A stretch of DNA of 32,045 bases from Promethearchaeota archaeon (lineage in GTDB: Archaea; Asgardarchaeota; Lokiarchaeia; Sigynarchaeales; SOKP01): NCBI GenBank assembly GCA_019894735.1, contig JAGXOB010000018.1, positions 276 through 32,320 of the forward strand. Direction: 5' to 3'. Of the stretch, positions 16,077-23,198 are shown piece by piece. Position 1 is the first letter of the stretch. Every line of letters starts with the position of its first letter. A program made the position numbers and the translations under genes. The notes under the pieces were generated by a model. It was not told where the DNA came from and searched no databases. It was given only the letters and a program-made list of their open reading frames with translations.

Positions 16077-16817
16077 GTGATTATGCAAAAAAGAATTAAA
16101 TTGCTGGTGAGCCCTAAATCCTTGGAAGAAGCTAAGGTAGTAGTTAAACATGAAGAAGTTGACTTTATAGATTGCAAAAATCCCCGTGAGGGGTCTCTTG
16201 GAGCAAATTTCCCATGGATTATAAACCAAATGAAAAATCTAATTCAGATTAATAGCTCTCAACTATTAAGTGCAACGATCGGAGATTTTCCTAATTTACC
16301 GGGCACCGCTTCCTTAGCTGCCCTCGGTGCGGCCGTAGCAGGGGCAGACATTATTAAAATAGGACTCAAAGGTCCATCGACAGAAAATGAATGTATTTTT
16401 TTAATGGATAAAGTAGTCAAAGCTGTAAAAGACTATAACAAAAATATAAAAATAGTTGCAGCAGGTTATGCTGATAAAATAAGAATGAAAAGTTCTCCCG
16501 ATTTTTTATCTCTTCCTGTTATTGCAGCTAAATCAGGCGCTGACATCGTGATGCTTGACACTTATATTAAAGATGGAAAGGGATTATTTGATTTTCTTAC
16601 TATTGAGCAATTAAAACTGTTTAGAGATACAGCAAAAGAATTAAATCTTGAGGTTGCACTGGCAGGAAATTTGAGGAAAGATTCACTTCCCCAAATAAAG
16701 GAAATCTGGCCAGATATAATTGGTGTTAGAAGCTTGGTTTGTGAAGGATACGATAGAATTAACGGAATGATTAAAGGAAATCTAATAGAAGAATTAAAAG
16801 CGGAGTTATATAGATAA
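16077..16817 (+). CDS. mfnB: (5-formylfuran-3-yl)methyl phosphate synthase, MfnB-like
   Basis: MfnB joins two molecules of glyceraldehyde 3-phosphate to form the furan ring precursor of methanofuran, the C1 carrier at the start of the archaeal Wood-Ljungdahl and methanogenesis pathways. The protein is a 246-residue TIM barrel with LLVSPKSLEEAK, DFIDCKNPREGSLGANFPW (Lys34 in the DCKNP motif), ADIIKIGLKG (Lys94) and DTYIKDGKGLFDFL; the two lysines fall where the family's catalytic lysines are expected. Start at GTG 16077 or ATG 16083; the latter gives MQKRIKLLVSP. It is followed after 98 bases by proC. The HisA-like gene nearby supports a cofactor role. Confidence 0.9.
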   Translation: MIMQKRIKLLVSPKSLEEAKVVVKHEEVDFIDCKNPREGSLGANFPWIINQMKNLIQINSSQLLSATIGDFPNLPGTASLAALGAAVAGADIIKIGLKGPSTENECIFLMDKVVKAVKDYNKNIKIVAAGYADKIRMKSSPDFLSLPVIAAKSGADIVMLDTYIKDGKGLFDFLTIEQLKLFRDTAKELNLEVALAGNLRKDSLPQIKEIWPDIIGVRSLVCEGYDRINGMIKGNLIEELKAELYR

Positions 16818-16915
16818 GATTCTCGTGCTAGAATTTAAAAATAAAAATTTAAAAACCAGCTCCTTTTTAGTTCATTTTAATAAGGTTATTTTGGTTACAA
16901 TGATAAATTCTTATT

Positions 16916-17749
16916 ATGTATAGTAAAGAATTAGGAATAATTGGAACTGGGAAAATTGGATCTGCCTTATTAAGAAGGTTGATATCCACTAATACTATTG
17001 ATAAAACCAACATTATTGCATATGATATAGACGATAATAAACGGAATAAATTATCCGAGGAATTTAATATCGAATACGCTGAAAGCAATGCGGAATTAGC
17101 AAAAACCGCTAAATATATCATAATTGCCGTCATACCCCAGGTAATAGATACAGTTTTAAAGGAAATCGAACCGATAATTACAAACGAACAAGTAATAATA
17201 TCTATTGCTGCAGGAGTTTCTTTTAATCACATTAACAAAGTTATAAATCCAGAAATAGGATTAATAAGAATAATGACAAATACGCCCGTACTTGTAGGTG
17301 CTGCAGCTACCGCAATAGCCCATAACGAAAACATCAAAGATTATCAGCTTCAGTTTGTTAAAGGAATATTCAGTGCTGTGGGAATGGTAGTCGAATTAGA
17401 AGAAAGACACTTGGATGCGGTAACGGGTTTGTCTGGGAGCGGTCCAGCTTATATATTTATTATAATTGAAGCGTTAGCTGATGGTGGCGTTAAAATGGGA
17501 TTACCTAGAGCCATCGCTTTAAAACTTGCCGCTCAGACCCTTTTAGGTTCTGCAAAACTTCTTTTAGAAACTGGTATACACCCCGCAGAACTGAAAGATA
17601 TGGTAGCTACCCCAGGAGGAACCACCATAACTGCGATACATGAACTTGAGTCAGCAAAGATACGTGCAACTTTAATCAGAGCGGTGGAAGCCGCTACACT
17701 AAAATCAAAATCATTAAATTCGGCAAAAACAAATAATTATCAAGAATAA
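16916..17749 (+). CDS. proC: Pyrroline-5-carboxylate reductase
   Basis: Last step of proline synthesis: NAD(P)H-dependent reduction of 1-pyrroline-5-carboxylate. The N-terminal Rossmann motif is LGIIGTGKIGSALLRRL (residues 6-22). The middle region has IIIAVIPQVID and ISIAAGVSF and IRIMTNTPVLVG. The C-terminal signature is AVTGLSGSGPAYIF, followed by LADGGVKMGLPRAIAL, LKDMVATPGGTTITAI and IRATLIRAVEAAT. At 277 residues it is full length. It lies between mfnB and the second HEGYPGHH gene on the same strand; the 44-base gap to that gene allows co-transcription. Confidence 0.96.
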   Translation: MYSKELGIIGTGKIGSALLRRLISTNTIDKTNIIAYDIDDNKRNKLSEEFNIEYAESNAELAKTAKYIIIAVIPQVIDTVLKEIEPIITNEQVIISIAAGVSFNHINKVINPEIGLIRIMTNTPVLVGAAATAIAHNENIKDYQLQFVKGIFSAVGMVVELEERHLDAVTGLSGSGPAYIFIIIEALADGGVKMGLPRAIALKLAAQTLLGSAKLLLETGIHPAELKDMVATPGGTTITAIHELESAKIRATLIRAVEAATLKSKSLNSAKTNNYQE

Positions 17750-17793
17750 TTTTTTTATCCTTCTCATGTCGAAATTGTTGTAGCTTGTTAAAA

Positions 17794-19008
17794 ATGGTAA
17801 ATATTTCCAAATTTGGAGAAGACTTTTTACTTTTAGCGCTCAGAATTGACAAACATATTAAGGGATATGTCGATTTTTATTTTGGTCCAGAAAGATTTAA
17901 AAATCTGGTTGATAATGAACTAATGTCATCGCCGTCCAAATTATTAAACGATTCCAACTCTTTAATAAAACTCTTGGATACACAAGGGTATGAAAAAGCA
18001 CGGGAACATTACCTAGAAAAAATGCTAATAGCAATGAAAACTACCATCCAAAATTTGATGGGAATCGAGTTTTCAATAGAGGATCAATTTTTAAGGCTTT
18101 ACGATGTGGCTTTGAAACCTTTAAATGAAGCTGAATTTGAGAACCTACAAGAAGAATTCAATAAAGCTTATGGAGGAAGTGAAGGTTTAGGAGTACGCAT
18201 GAATTCCTTGAGAGTTAAGAGAAAAGTTCCCGAAGCACAAGCTTATAAAATGTTCAAAAAAGCGCTTGAGATAGTTAAAAAACGAACTGAAGTTTTATTT
18301 CCAAATATGTTGCCTAGAAAAGAAAGAATTTTAATAGAATTAGTAAAAAATAACAATTTAGATGATAAAATAAAATGGAACTACTATAATTGGTACCTGG
18401 GTAATTTTATTAGTCGAATAGAGATGAACCCTAGCTATGGTGTCTATTGGACTAGTTTACTCTCCAGTGCTGCTCATGAAGGATACCCTGGTCATCATAC
18501 ACAATTCGTTATGAATGAAAAAAAGTTATACCACGAATTAAACCATTATGAGCAGTCAATTTTAATTTTTTTAAGTCCAAAATTAATAATTTCTGAGGGT
18601 ATTGCCGATCTAGCTTTAAACATTCTTTTTTCAAGTCGGGAAGCTGTGGAAATTAGTCTAAAAGAATTCTGCCCCGATTCATCAAAAGAAGATTCACTTG
18701 AACTATTAGAGGCTCAAAATAAAATTAGAGGAAAACTTTCGTTATTTTGGTATAATTTTGCGTATCATGCACTTATAAATAAGTATAGCGATAAGGAATT
18801 AACCCAATATGGGTCTAATTTTGATATTTTTAGTGAAGATGATATTAAAAATCAAATAAAACGATTTTCTAATCCTATTTATTCAAAAAATGCGTTTACT
18901 TATAACCTTGGAAGTAAGATAATAAAACATAAATATGGCGAAATACCCTCAGTTAAAAATTTTCAATATCTGCTCGTAAATCCAATTCTACCTTCCGATT
19001 TAATATAG
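17794..19008 (+). CDS. DUF885-like HEGYPGHH putative metallopeptidase, copy B
   Basis: A paralogue of the protein at 8697-9914, 404 residues, collinear end to end, with the N-terminus MVNISKFGEDFLLLALRIDK and C-terminus NPILPSDLI. HEGYPGHH is at 228-235 and ISEGIAD gives Glu268. The start at ATG 17794 is chosen because it matches copy A; an in-frame TTG at 17785 would add three residues. The two copies differ throughout, with conservation strongest around the metal motif and both termini, so the duplication is old compared with that of the GTPase. No signal peptide or membrane segment. It is followed after 166 bases by micro-ORF 3 and its hairpin. Confidence 0.75.
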   Translation: MVNISKFGEDFLLLALRIDKHIKGYVDFYFGPERFKNLVDNELMSSPSKLLNDSNSLIKLLDTQGYEKAREHYLEKMLIAMKTTIQNLMGIEFSIEDQFLRLYDVALKPLNEAEFENLQEEFNKAYGGSEGLGVRMNSLRVKRKVPEAQAYKMFKKALEIVKKRTEVLFPNMLPRKERILIELVKNNNLDDKIKWNYYNWYLGNFISRIEMNPSYGVYWTSLLSSAAHEGYPGHHTQFVMNEKKLYHELNHYEQSILIFLSPKLIISEGIADLALNILFSSREAVEISLKEFCPDSSKEDSLELLEAQNKIRGKLSLFWYNFAYHALINKYSDKELTQYGSNFDIFSEDDIKNQIKRFSNPIYSKNAFTYNLGSKIIKHKYGEIPSVKNFQYLLVNPILPSDLI

Positions 19009-19162
19009 GCTTTTACTAATTTGTAGATAGAAAATCTTTTCAAACAAATTCGGAGTTTAAATATTTTTTTTTTGATCAGATAATAAGTGATGGTTTTAAC
19101 TAGATTACTTAAATTCTCACATGAAAAAGAAAAATGAGTTTAAATCTTTACAATTATTAAAT

Positions 19163-19168
19163 GGAGGG
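19163..19168 (+). promoter_or_regulatory. Strong Shine-Dalgarno site for micro-ORF 3
   Basis: GGAGGG lies 6 bases before the ATG at 19175 and can pair with the CCTCC at the 3' end of this genome's 16S rRNA. It is one of the clearest ribosome sites in the window and supports translation of the tiny ORF rather than of the longer in-frame ORF beginning further upstream. Confidence 0.65.
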
Positions 19169-19174
19169 AGTAAA

Positions 19175-19204
19175 ATGCCTGGTGAAACTGGGATAGCCCC
19201 ATAA
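19175..19204 (+). CDS. Micro-ORF 3, nine codons (MPGETGIAP)
   Basis: ATG CCT GGT GAA ACT GGG ATA GCC CCA TAA, preceded by GGAGGG. Length, first four residues, last residue and stop codon agree with micro-ORFs 1 and 2 on the other strand some 11 kb away. An in-frame ATG at 19121 would make a 27-residue product in which Asn-Gly-Gly-Ser-Lys precedes the shared part, reminiscent of a double-glycine leader, but copies 1 and 2 do not support that extension. It follows HEGYPGHH copy B and precedes a hairpin and the convergent pantoate kinase gene, so it is not a leader peptide of a downstream gene. Confidence 0.5.
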   Translation: MPGETGIAP

Positions 19205-19210
19205 TTTGCT

Positions 19211-19252
19211 GCTTTTTATAAGAGCACTTTAAAATTGTGCTTTTATAAAAGC
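19211..19252 (+). terminator. Stem-loop after micro-ORF 3
   Basis: GCTTTTTATAAGAGCAC is complementary, with few mismatches, to GTGCTTTTATAAAAGC around an A/T loop. It begins 6 bases after the micro-ORF stop and is followed by a T-rich tract (TTCTTTTTTCTTT near 19268). It lies exactly between convergent gene ends, and the stem could serve both strands. Confidence 0.7.
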
Positions 19253-19253
19253 G

Positions 19254-20231
19254 TCATATATTTACTGTTCTTTTTTCTTTAAATTTTATCGTCTGTCCAT
19301 TATTAATACTTAATTTAAAAGTTTTTATTTCAGGTTTAAATGTGTTATAGATTTCAAACACTTCCTTTTCTTTTTTTTTTTCACAAAAGGCATAAACGGA
19401 GCGACCTAATTGATTCATACTCGCTCCTGCTATATTCAATTTCCATAAATCGTCTAATAATTCCTTAGTTTTTTCTAAATTTAAAACATCCATAATATGT
19501 GTGCTTTCTACAAATTGGAATGAAACTTTTACAAAGTTCTTGTAATTAGGTTCTAATAATAATTTGTTTAAAGCAATCTTACCGGCTCGTTTTATTTCTG
19601 AACTTAAATTTACATCTGATAAAACTGATTTGGTTTTTATTGCTCCAAATGAGCCACAAATAACGAAAAGATCGTTTGGACTTTTTAAACGCTCGTAGTT
19701 ACAAGGATAACCAGGTTCCTTTAAAACGCACAAGCCTCCTCCTAATTGACCACAAACGGTCCCTAATCCTGTTTTATTAACAACTTCGGCAATGTGAGCT
19801 ATCCTACCGCTTTCTAAATAGGTCAAGTTTAGGGTCAATAATTTATTCATACCAAAAATCGTTCCTAATGCTCCTGAACCACTTGCTCCGTACCCACAAC
19901 CAACAGGCAAATCAAAAAAGTGTTCTATTTTTGCGTTGATGGGGTAATCAATCAGTTTTTTAATATAATTGAATATGAAATGAGTTGTTTCCGCTTCAGT
20001 ATCTAATTTTTCTTCGTTAATATAAATCGTACAAGAACTCTCTTCTTCTTTTTTAAGCTTTTTATAGGATATCACTGTTTTTCCTACTCCGCTTACGTTA
20101 AATCCAGCTCCTCGAGAGCCAATTCTTTCCGGATTTTCGATTGGAATCCCGTTTTCTTTATCTACAATTTCAAAAAATCCCGAAATGCGATGGGGGACTT
20201 CAACAATTATTTTATTCTTAACACTTACCAT
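19254..20231 (-). CDS. Pantoate kinase (GHMP family)
   Basis: Archaeal pantoate kinase phosphorylates pantoate for coenzyme A synthesis, replacing the bacterial pantothenate kinase route. The 325-residue protein shows PHRISGFFEI (N-terminal hallmark), GSRGAGFN, the GHMP ATP loop LPVGCGYGASGSGALGT, AHIAEVVNKTGLGTVCGQ and GASMNQLGRSVYAF. These distinguish it from beta-RFAP synthase and mevalonate kinase, other archaeal GHMP proteins I considered. It starts at ATG 20231, divergent from the UMP kinase gene (73 bases between starts), and its stop lies against the micro-ORF 3 hairpin. Confidence 0.9.
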   Translation of the reverse strand: MVSVKNKIIVEVPHRISGFFEIVDKENGIPIENPERIGSRGAGFNVSGVGKTVISYKKLKKEEESSCTIYINEEKLDTEAETTHFIFNYIKKLIDYPINAKIEHFFDLPVGCGYGASGSGALGTIFGMNKLLTLNLTYLESGRIAHIAEVVNKTGLGTVCGQLGGGLCVLKEPGYPCNYERLKSPNDLFVICGSFGAIKTKSVLSDVNLSSEIKRAGKIALNKLLLEPNYKNFVKVSFQFVESTHIMDVLNLEKTKELLDDLWKLNIAGASMNQLGRSVYAFCEKKKEKEVFEIYNTFKPEIKTFKLSINNGQTIKFKEKRTVNI

Positions 20232-20304
20232 ATCCCGTAAAGTTTTACTTTTATCAAATTAATTATATGTATAATTAAAAAATAAAAGTCAATTATAGTT
20301 TATT

Positions 20305-21012
20305 ATGACAAAGAATATTGTGATAAAGTTTGGGGGCTCTCTTCTCTTTTCTGAAGGGGGAATTATAAATTATGAAAAAGTCACTGAATTCTGCAATATA
20401 ATAAAACTTAACATGGATTACGATTCAATCGTTGTTGTATGCGGAGGGGGAACCGTCGCTAGACAATACATTAAAGCAATAAGAGAATTTACTGAGAACG
20501 AGGTATTATGTGATTTGATAGGAATTGATGTTTCCCGTATTAACTCTCAATTAATTATTACCAAAATGAAAGAATTAGCTTTTCCTCAAGTGCCAAAATC
20601 ATTCGAAGAACTATCGATCGCTATTAGGTCACATAAAATTGTTGTAATGGGGGGTTTACAACCGGGACAATCAACTACATCAGTAGCTATAACGGTAGCA
20701 GAATATATAAAAGCAGAAAGATTAGTTATCCTTACGGATGTTGACGGCATATATGATAAAGATCCAAATCTTTATAAAGATGCAAAGTTAATAGAAAATA
20801 TTTCGTATGATTCCTTACAAAAATTAATTTTAGAATCCTCAATTGATACACAAGCAGCAGCTGGAGAATATCGTATTTTTGATGCCGTGTCTTTACAAAT
20901 TTTAAAAAGAAGTAGAGTGAATGTATTTGTAATATCAGGGAAGAAACTAACTCAATTCAATAAATTATGGAATAACGAAAAAGAGATTATTGGCACAATT
21001 ATATCAAAATAG
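20305..21012 (+). CDS. pyrH: UMP kinase, archaeal type
   Basis: Amino-acid-kinase-fold enzyme that phosphorylates UMP to UDP. The 235-residue protein starts IVIKFGGSLLFSEGG, then VVVCGGGTVARQYIKAI, CDLIGIDVSRINSQLI (matching the archaeal D-x-IGI-xx-SR-xN motif), VVMGGLQPGQSTTSVA, LTDVDGIYDKDPN and a C-terminal GTIISK. MfnE, a relative in methanofuran synthesis, was considered because mfnB is nearby, but the SR-N and GGxxPGxST motifs fit UMP kinase better. Divergent from pantoate kinase. Confidence 0.9.
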   Translation: MTKNIVIKFGGSLLFSEGGIINYEKVTEFCNIIKLNMDYDSIVVVCGGGTVARQYIKAIREFTENEVLCDLIGIDVSRINSQLIITKMKELAFPQVPKSFEELSIAIRSHKIVVMGGLQPGQSTTSVAITVAEYIKAERLVILTDVDGIYDKDPNLYKDAKLIENISYDSLQKLILESSIDTQAAAGEYRIFDAVSLQILKRSRVNVFVISGKKLTQFNKLWNNEKEIIGTIISK

Positions 21013-21090
21013 GATTTTAAATAATAAAATATTAAAATTTGCATCAATTTACTAACATAGCAAACAACTTTTAAAATAAGAGAAAAAAGA

Positions 21091-21324
21091 ATGTCTCAAG
21101 CTACTTGGAAAGATCAAATTAAAAAGAAGTGGGGACCACACAGTCATTGTCCAATCTGTGGAAAAGCAATGCCGACAGATAAACAGTTTTGTAGTCAAAA
21201 TTGTAAAGATAACTATCATGGAACCAAAAAAAAGCAGAAGAAAAAGAGCAGAATTCAAATGCTATTTATGGTAGGTATGATGGCTGTTTTATTCGTGTTT
21301 CTGTTCTTTTTTTCAGGCCCCTAA
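21091..21324 (+). CDS. Zinc-ribbon protein with C-terminal membrane helix
   Basis: A 77-residue protein of the DUF2116 type. The zinc ligands are Cys20, Cys23, Cys34 and Cys38 in HCPICGKAM and QFCSQNCKDNY. A very basic stretch (KKKQKKKSR, 46-54) precedes a hydrophobic helix to the end (about 56-75), predicting a tail-anchored protein with the zinc domain in the cytoplasm. Such proteins are widespread in archaea and have no assigned function. The ATG at 21091 follows a purine-rich AGAGAAAAAAGA. Confidence 0.8.
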   Translation: MSQATWKDQIKKKWGPHSHCPICGKAMPTDKQFCSQNCKDNYHGTKKKQKKKSRIQMLFMVGMMAVLFVFLFFFSGP

Positions 21325-21416
21325 TATCAACAAAACTATTGTTATTTTGATCAATTTAAATCACAACATATAAATCTTAAAAATAAAATTAGAGTCAAAA
21401 TCTTTCAGAATTCAAA

Positions 21417-21576
21417 GCAGGGATAACCAAGTTGGTCAACGGTGCCGGACTTTTGTGAGAATTGTTCTCACAACACGGATTCAAGATCAATATTAAATAT
21501 TTCCGTTGATTAACGGAGTTTCTGATGAGATATCCGGTGAGATAGCTCTACGTGGGTTCGAGTCCCACTCCCTGTA
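21417..21576 (+). tRNA. tRNA-Leu (CAA) with two introns
   Basis: A class II tRNA body: acceptor GCAGGGA paired with TCCCTGT (G1-U72 wobble), Leu-like D arm (ACCAAGTTGGTCAACGGT), variable arm TGAGATAGCTCTAC, T arm GTGGG-TTCGAGT-CCCAC, discriminator A. The anticodon region is interrupted twice. Removing about 30 bases that hold a perfect hairpin (TTGTGAGAA/TTCTCACAA) and about 45 bases that hold CCGTT/AACGG leaves CCGGA-TTCAAGA-TCCGG with anticodon CAA. The first intron is then in the 5' anticodon stem (near 28/29); the second is at the canonical 37/38 site or just beyond it, since ATC occurs at both ends. Total 160 bases against about 86 for the mature RNA. Confidence 0.88.
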
Positions 21577-21606
21577 TTTCTTGCTTTAACATTTATGAGT
21601 AATTAG

Positions 21607-21975
21607 TTAATTGTTGCCATTTTTCGGTATGTCTTTTAATACCTCATTTAAAAAAAGTATTAAGGGCTTAGAAACCTCTTGATCGTCGCTTACAGATTTT
21701 AAAAATAGCAATAATAATACAGGGGCGTTAAAAAAGGAAGACATCTTTTCAACAATAATATTACTTAATATTTTTTGTTGAACTCCAAATAATTGATGAG
21801 TAGCTGCCGATACTTTCATTCCTTCAATTGAAGGGGGGATTCCTAAAGTTACATTTCCTATACCCATAGTTTCTTGGTCAGAAATAAGTACTAGATAACT
21901 TTTATGCAGTGTAAAGATTGAAATATGAATCTTAATTTTATCCAACTGCTTTGATCTTTCGATAATAGCCTTCAT
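21607..21975 (-). CDS. Putative PAC3-like proteasome assembly chaperone
   Basis: A 122-residue soluble protein. Read against the PAC3/PAC4 fold as I remember it from eukaryotes, the order agrees: a strand pair SYLVLISDQETMGIGNVTLG (PAC3 has a similar LVLVTQFGKMGT), a loop, HQLFGVQQKILSNIIVEKM (helix entered by LLG in PAC3), then a strand NAPVLLLLFLK, and a last helix PLILFLNEVL. In eukaryotes PAC3-PAC4 builds the proteasome alpha ring. This was recognised by eye without alignment software. An unassigned roadblock-like fold is the main alternative. It ends 37 bases after the ADH synthase gene on the same strand; a PAC2-family gene lies 4.4 kb away. Confidence 0.5.
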   Translation of the reverse strand: MKAIIERSKQLDKIKIHISIFTLHKSYLVLISDQETMGIGNVTLGIPPSIEGMKVSAATHQLFGVQQKILSNIIVEKMSSFFNAPVLLLLFLKSVSDDQEVSKPLILFLNEVLKDIPKNGNN

Positions 21976-22012
21976 TTTTCGAAATAATATGTTAGGACTT
22001 TTTAAATTAGGT

Positions 22013-22816
22013 TTATAATCTCAATTCATTTATGGCTTCATTTACTCCATAATTCTCGTGAACGATTAAATAAAGTGCTTTCACAACCTTCCTAGGGTTT
22101 TCCGCTTGAAAAACGTTTCTCCCATACGCAACTCCTGCACCACCAACATCTATAGATTGTTTTGTTATTTCTAAAAGATCCTTAATACCTGCCTTCACGC
22201 CTCCCGCAATAATTACTGGGGCCATACATCCGTCAACAACTTCTTTGAAAGAATCAGGATCTCCTGTCCAATTGGTCTTTACAATATCTGCCCCGAGTTC
22301 AGCAGCAACTCTTGCAGCAATTTTAACAACCTTAGCATCGTGTTCGTCTTCGACATTTTCACCCCGGGGATACATCATAGCTATAAGGGGCATCCCGAAT
22401 TCTCGGCATTCTCGCGAAACTTTTCCTAATATTTCCAACATTTCTGGATCTGATTTTGTTCCAATGTTGATGTGCAAAGAGACGCCATCAGCTCCTAACT
22501 TAACAGCTTCTAATACATCGTTGACTAATACTTTGTAGTTTGATTCCGGACTTAATGAAGTTGAACCTGAAAGGTGCAAAATCAGGCCAATATCTGGACC
22601 ATATCCTCTGTGGGCATAAAGTGGAATTCCTATATGACCTAAAACTGCATTTGCGCCTCCTAAAGCAACCTTGTTAACCATATCTCCTAAATCTCTATCA
22701 ATTCCTTTAATTGGTCCTTCAGTTAACCCATGATCCATAGGAATTATGATTGTCCTTCTAGTTTCCCTGTTGAAAATCCTTTCTAATCTAATTCTTTTAC
22801 CTATATAACCAGAAAT
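22013..22816 (-). CDS. ADH synthase / DhnA-type aldolase, non-standard start
   Basis: A class I aldolase of the archaeal DhnA family. It fits 2-amino-3,7-dideoxy-D-threo-hept-6-ulosonate synthase, first step of the archaeal route to dehydroquinate and aromatic amino acids; a fructose-bisphosphate aldolase role is less likely. Blocks: PMDHGLTEGPIKGI, HRGYGPDIGLILHLSG, VSLHINIGT, PLIAMMYPRG, ADIVKTNWTGD (Schiff-base Lys), IIAGGVK and GVAYGRNVFQ. The first ATG (22738) is at the catalytic DHG and cannot be the true start: conserved GKRIRLERIFNRE is encoded upstream in frame back to a TAA at 22822. No ATG, GTG or TTG is there. ATT at 22816 follows GGTGAG by 6 bases; alternatively a lost T in TTT near 22814 would join a GTG at 22827. 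Confidence 0.88.
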   Translation of the reverse strand: MSGYIGKRIRLERIFNRETRRTIIIPMDHGLTEGPIKGIDRDLGDMVNKVALGGANAVLGHIGIPLYAHRGYGPDIGLILHLSGSTSLSPESNYKVLVNDVLEAVKLGADGVSLHINIGTKSDPEMLEILGKVSRECREFGMPLIAMMYPRGENVEDEHDAKVVKIAARVAAELGADIVKTNWTGDPDSFKEVVDGCMAPVIIAGGVKAGIKDLLEITKQSIDVGGAGVAYGRNVFQAENPRKVVKALYLIVHENYGVNEAINELRL

Positions 22817-22930
22817 CGATTACTCACCTATAAAACAATGTCTTTATTATGTAAATTAACTTTAAAATTATATAATATAGTATAGAGCATATTTTTAATT
22901 CTTTTATAAAATTTTGATCTTTGATTTTTA

Positions 22931-23161
22931 ATGTCTGAATCAAGTGAGAGCTTTCCTATTGATGAAAGTGGAATAATTAAAAGCTGTTACAATTGTAATC
23001 TTCAAATTGTTGACGCAAGTCAGAAGATTTGTCACAATTGCAATACTATTCTAAATCCAAACGATTTAATGTGGAAAAACAGCTTTTTTTCTTTTCTCTG
23101 CATATTATGTATACTACCTATTCTTATCGCAGTTATTTCTAGCTTAATATCAAATTTGTAA
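22931..23161 (+). CDS. Small zinc-ribbon membrane protein
   Basis: A 76-residue protein with ligands Cys19, Cys22, Cys34 and Cys37 (SCYNCNLQI and KICHNCNTIL) and a C-terminal hydrophobic helix (about 51-75). The layout is like the protein at 21091-21324 but without the basic linker, so it looks like another tail-anchored zinc ribbon. Function unknown. ATG start; upstream is a T-rich spacer shared with the divergent ADH synthase gene. Confidence 0.65.
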   Translation: MSESSESFPIDESGIIKSCYNCNLQIVDASQKICHNCNTILNPNDLMWKNSFFSFLCILCILPILIAVISSLISNL

Positions 23162-23198
23162 CAGAAAGAATTAGCCGTTTTTAAAAAAACGAGGATAT

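Noticed and set aside
16867..17133. Minus-strand ORF over the start of proC, and similar opposite-strand ORFs inside tfb, thermosome and RPA
   Set aside because: They lie antisense to strongly conserved genes and show no recognisable motif; they are reading-frame shadows.
19121..19204. 27-codon ORF with a double-glycine-like leader ahead of micro-ORF 3
   Set aside because: Copies 1 and 2 do not keep an equivalent extension (copy 2 has a stop just upstream), and the strong GGAGGG lies directly before the inner ATG. Kept only as an alternative.
19254..20231. Beta-RFAP synthase or mevalonate kinase
   Set aside because: PHRISGFFEI, GSRGAGFN and AHIAEVVNKTGLG are pantoate kinase hallmarks.
20305..21012. 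MfnE (methanofuran pathway kinase) instead of UMP kinase
   Set aside because: The archaeal UMP-kinase motifs (GGGTVARQYI, IGIDVSRIN, GGLQPGQST) fit better, even though mfnB is close.
21454..21480. Perfect hairpin (TTGTGAGAA/TTCTCACAA) looking like a terminator
   Set aside because: It lies inside tRNA-Leu(CAA) between halves of the anticodon stem and is best explained as the helix of the first intron.
21519..21530. CTGATGA resembling C/D-box guide RNA elements in the second tRNA-Leu intron
   Set aside because: Only one overlapping box-like match is present and no matching partner box or guide region was seen.
22013..22738. ADH synthase starting at ATG 22738
   Set aside because: This start would remove the conserved N-terminal strand and begin at the catalytic MDHG; conserved residues are encoded in frame upstream.
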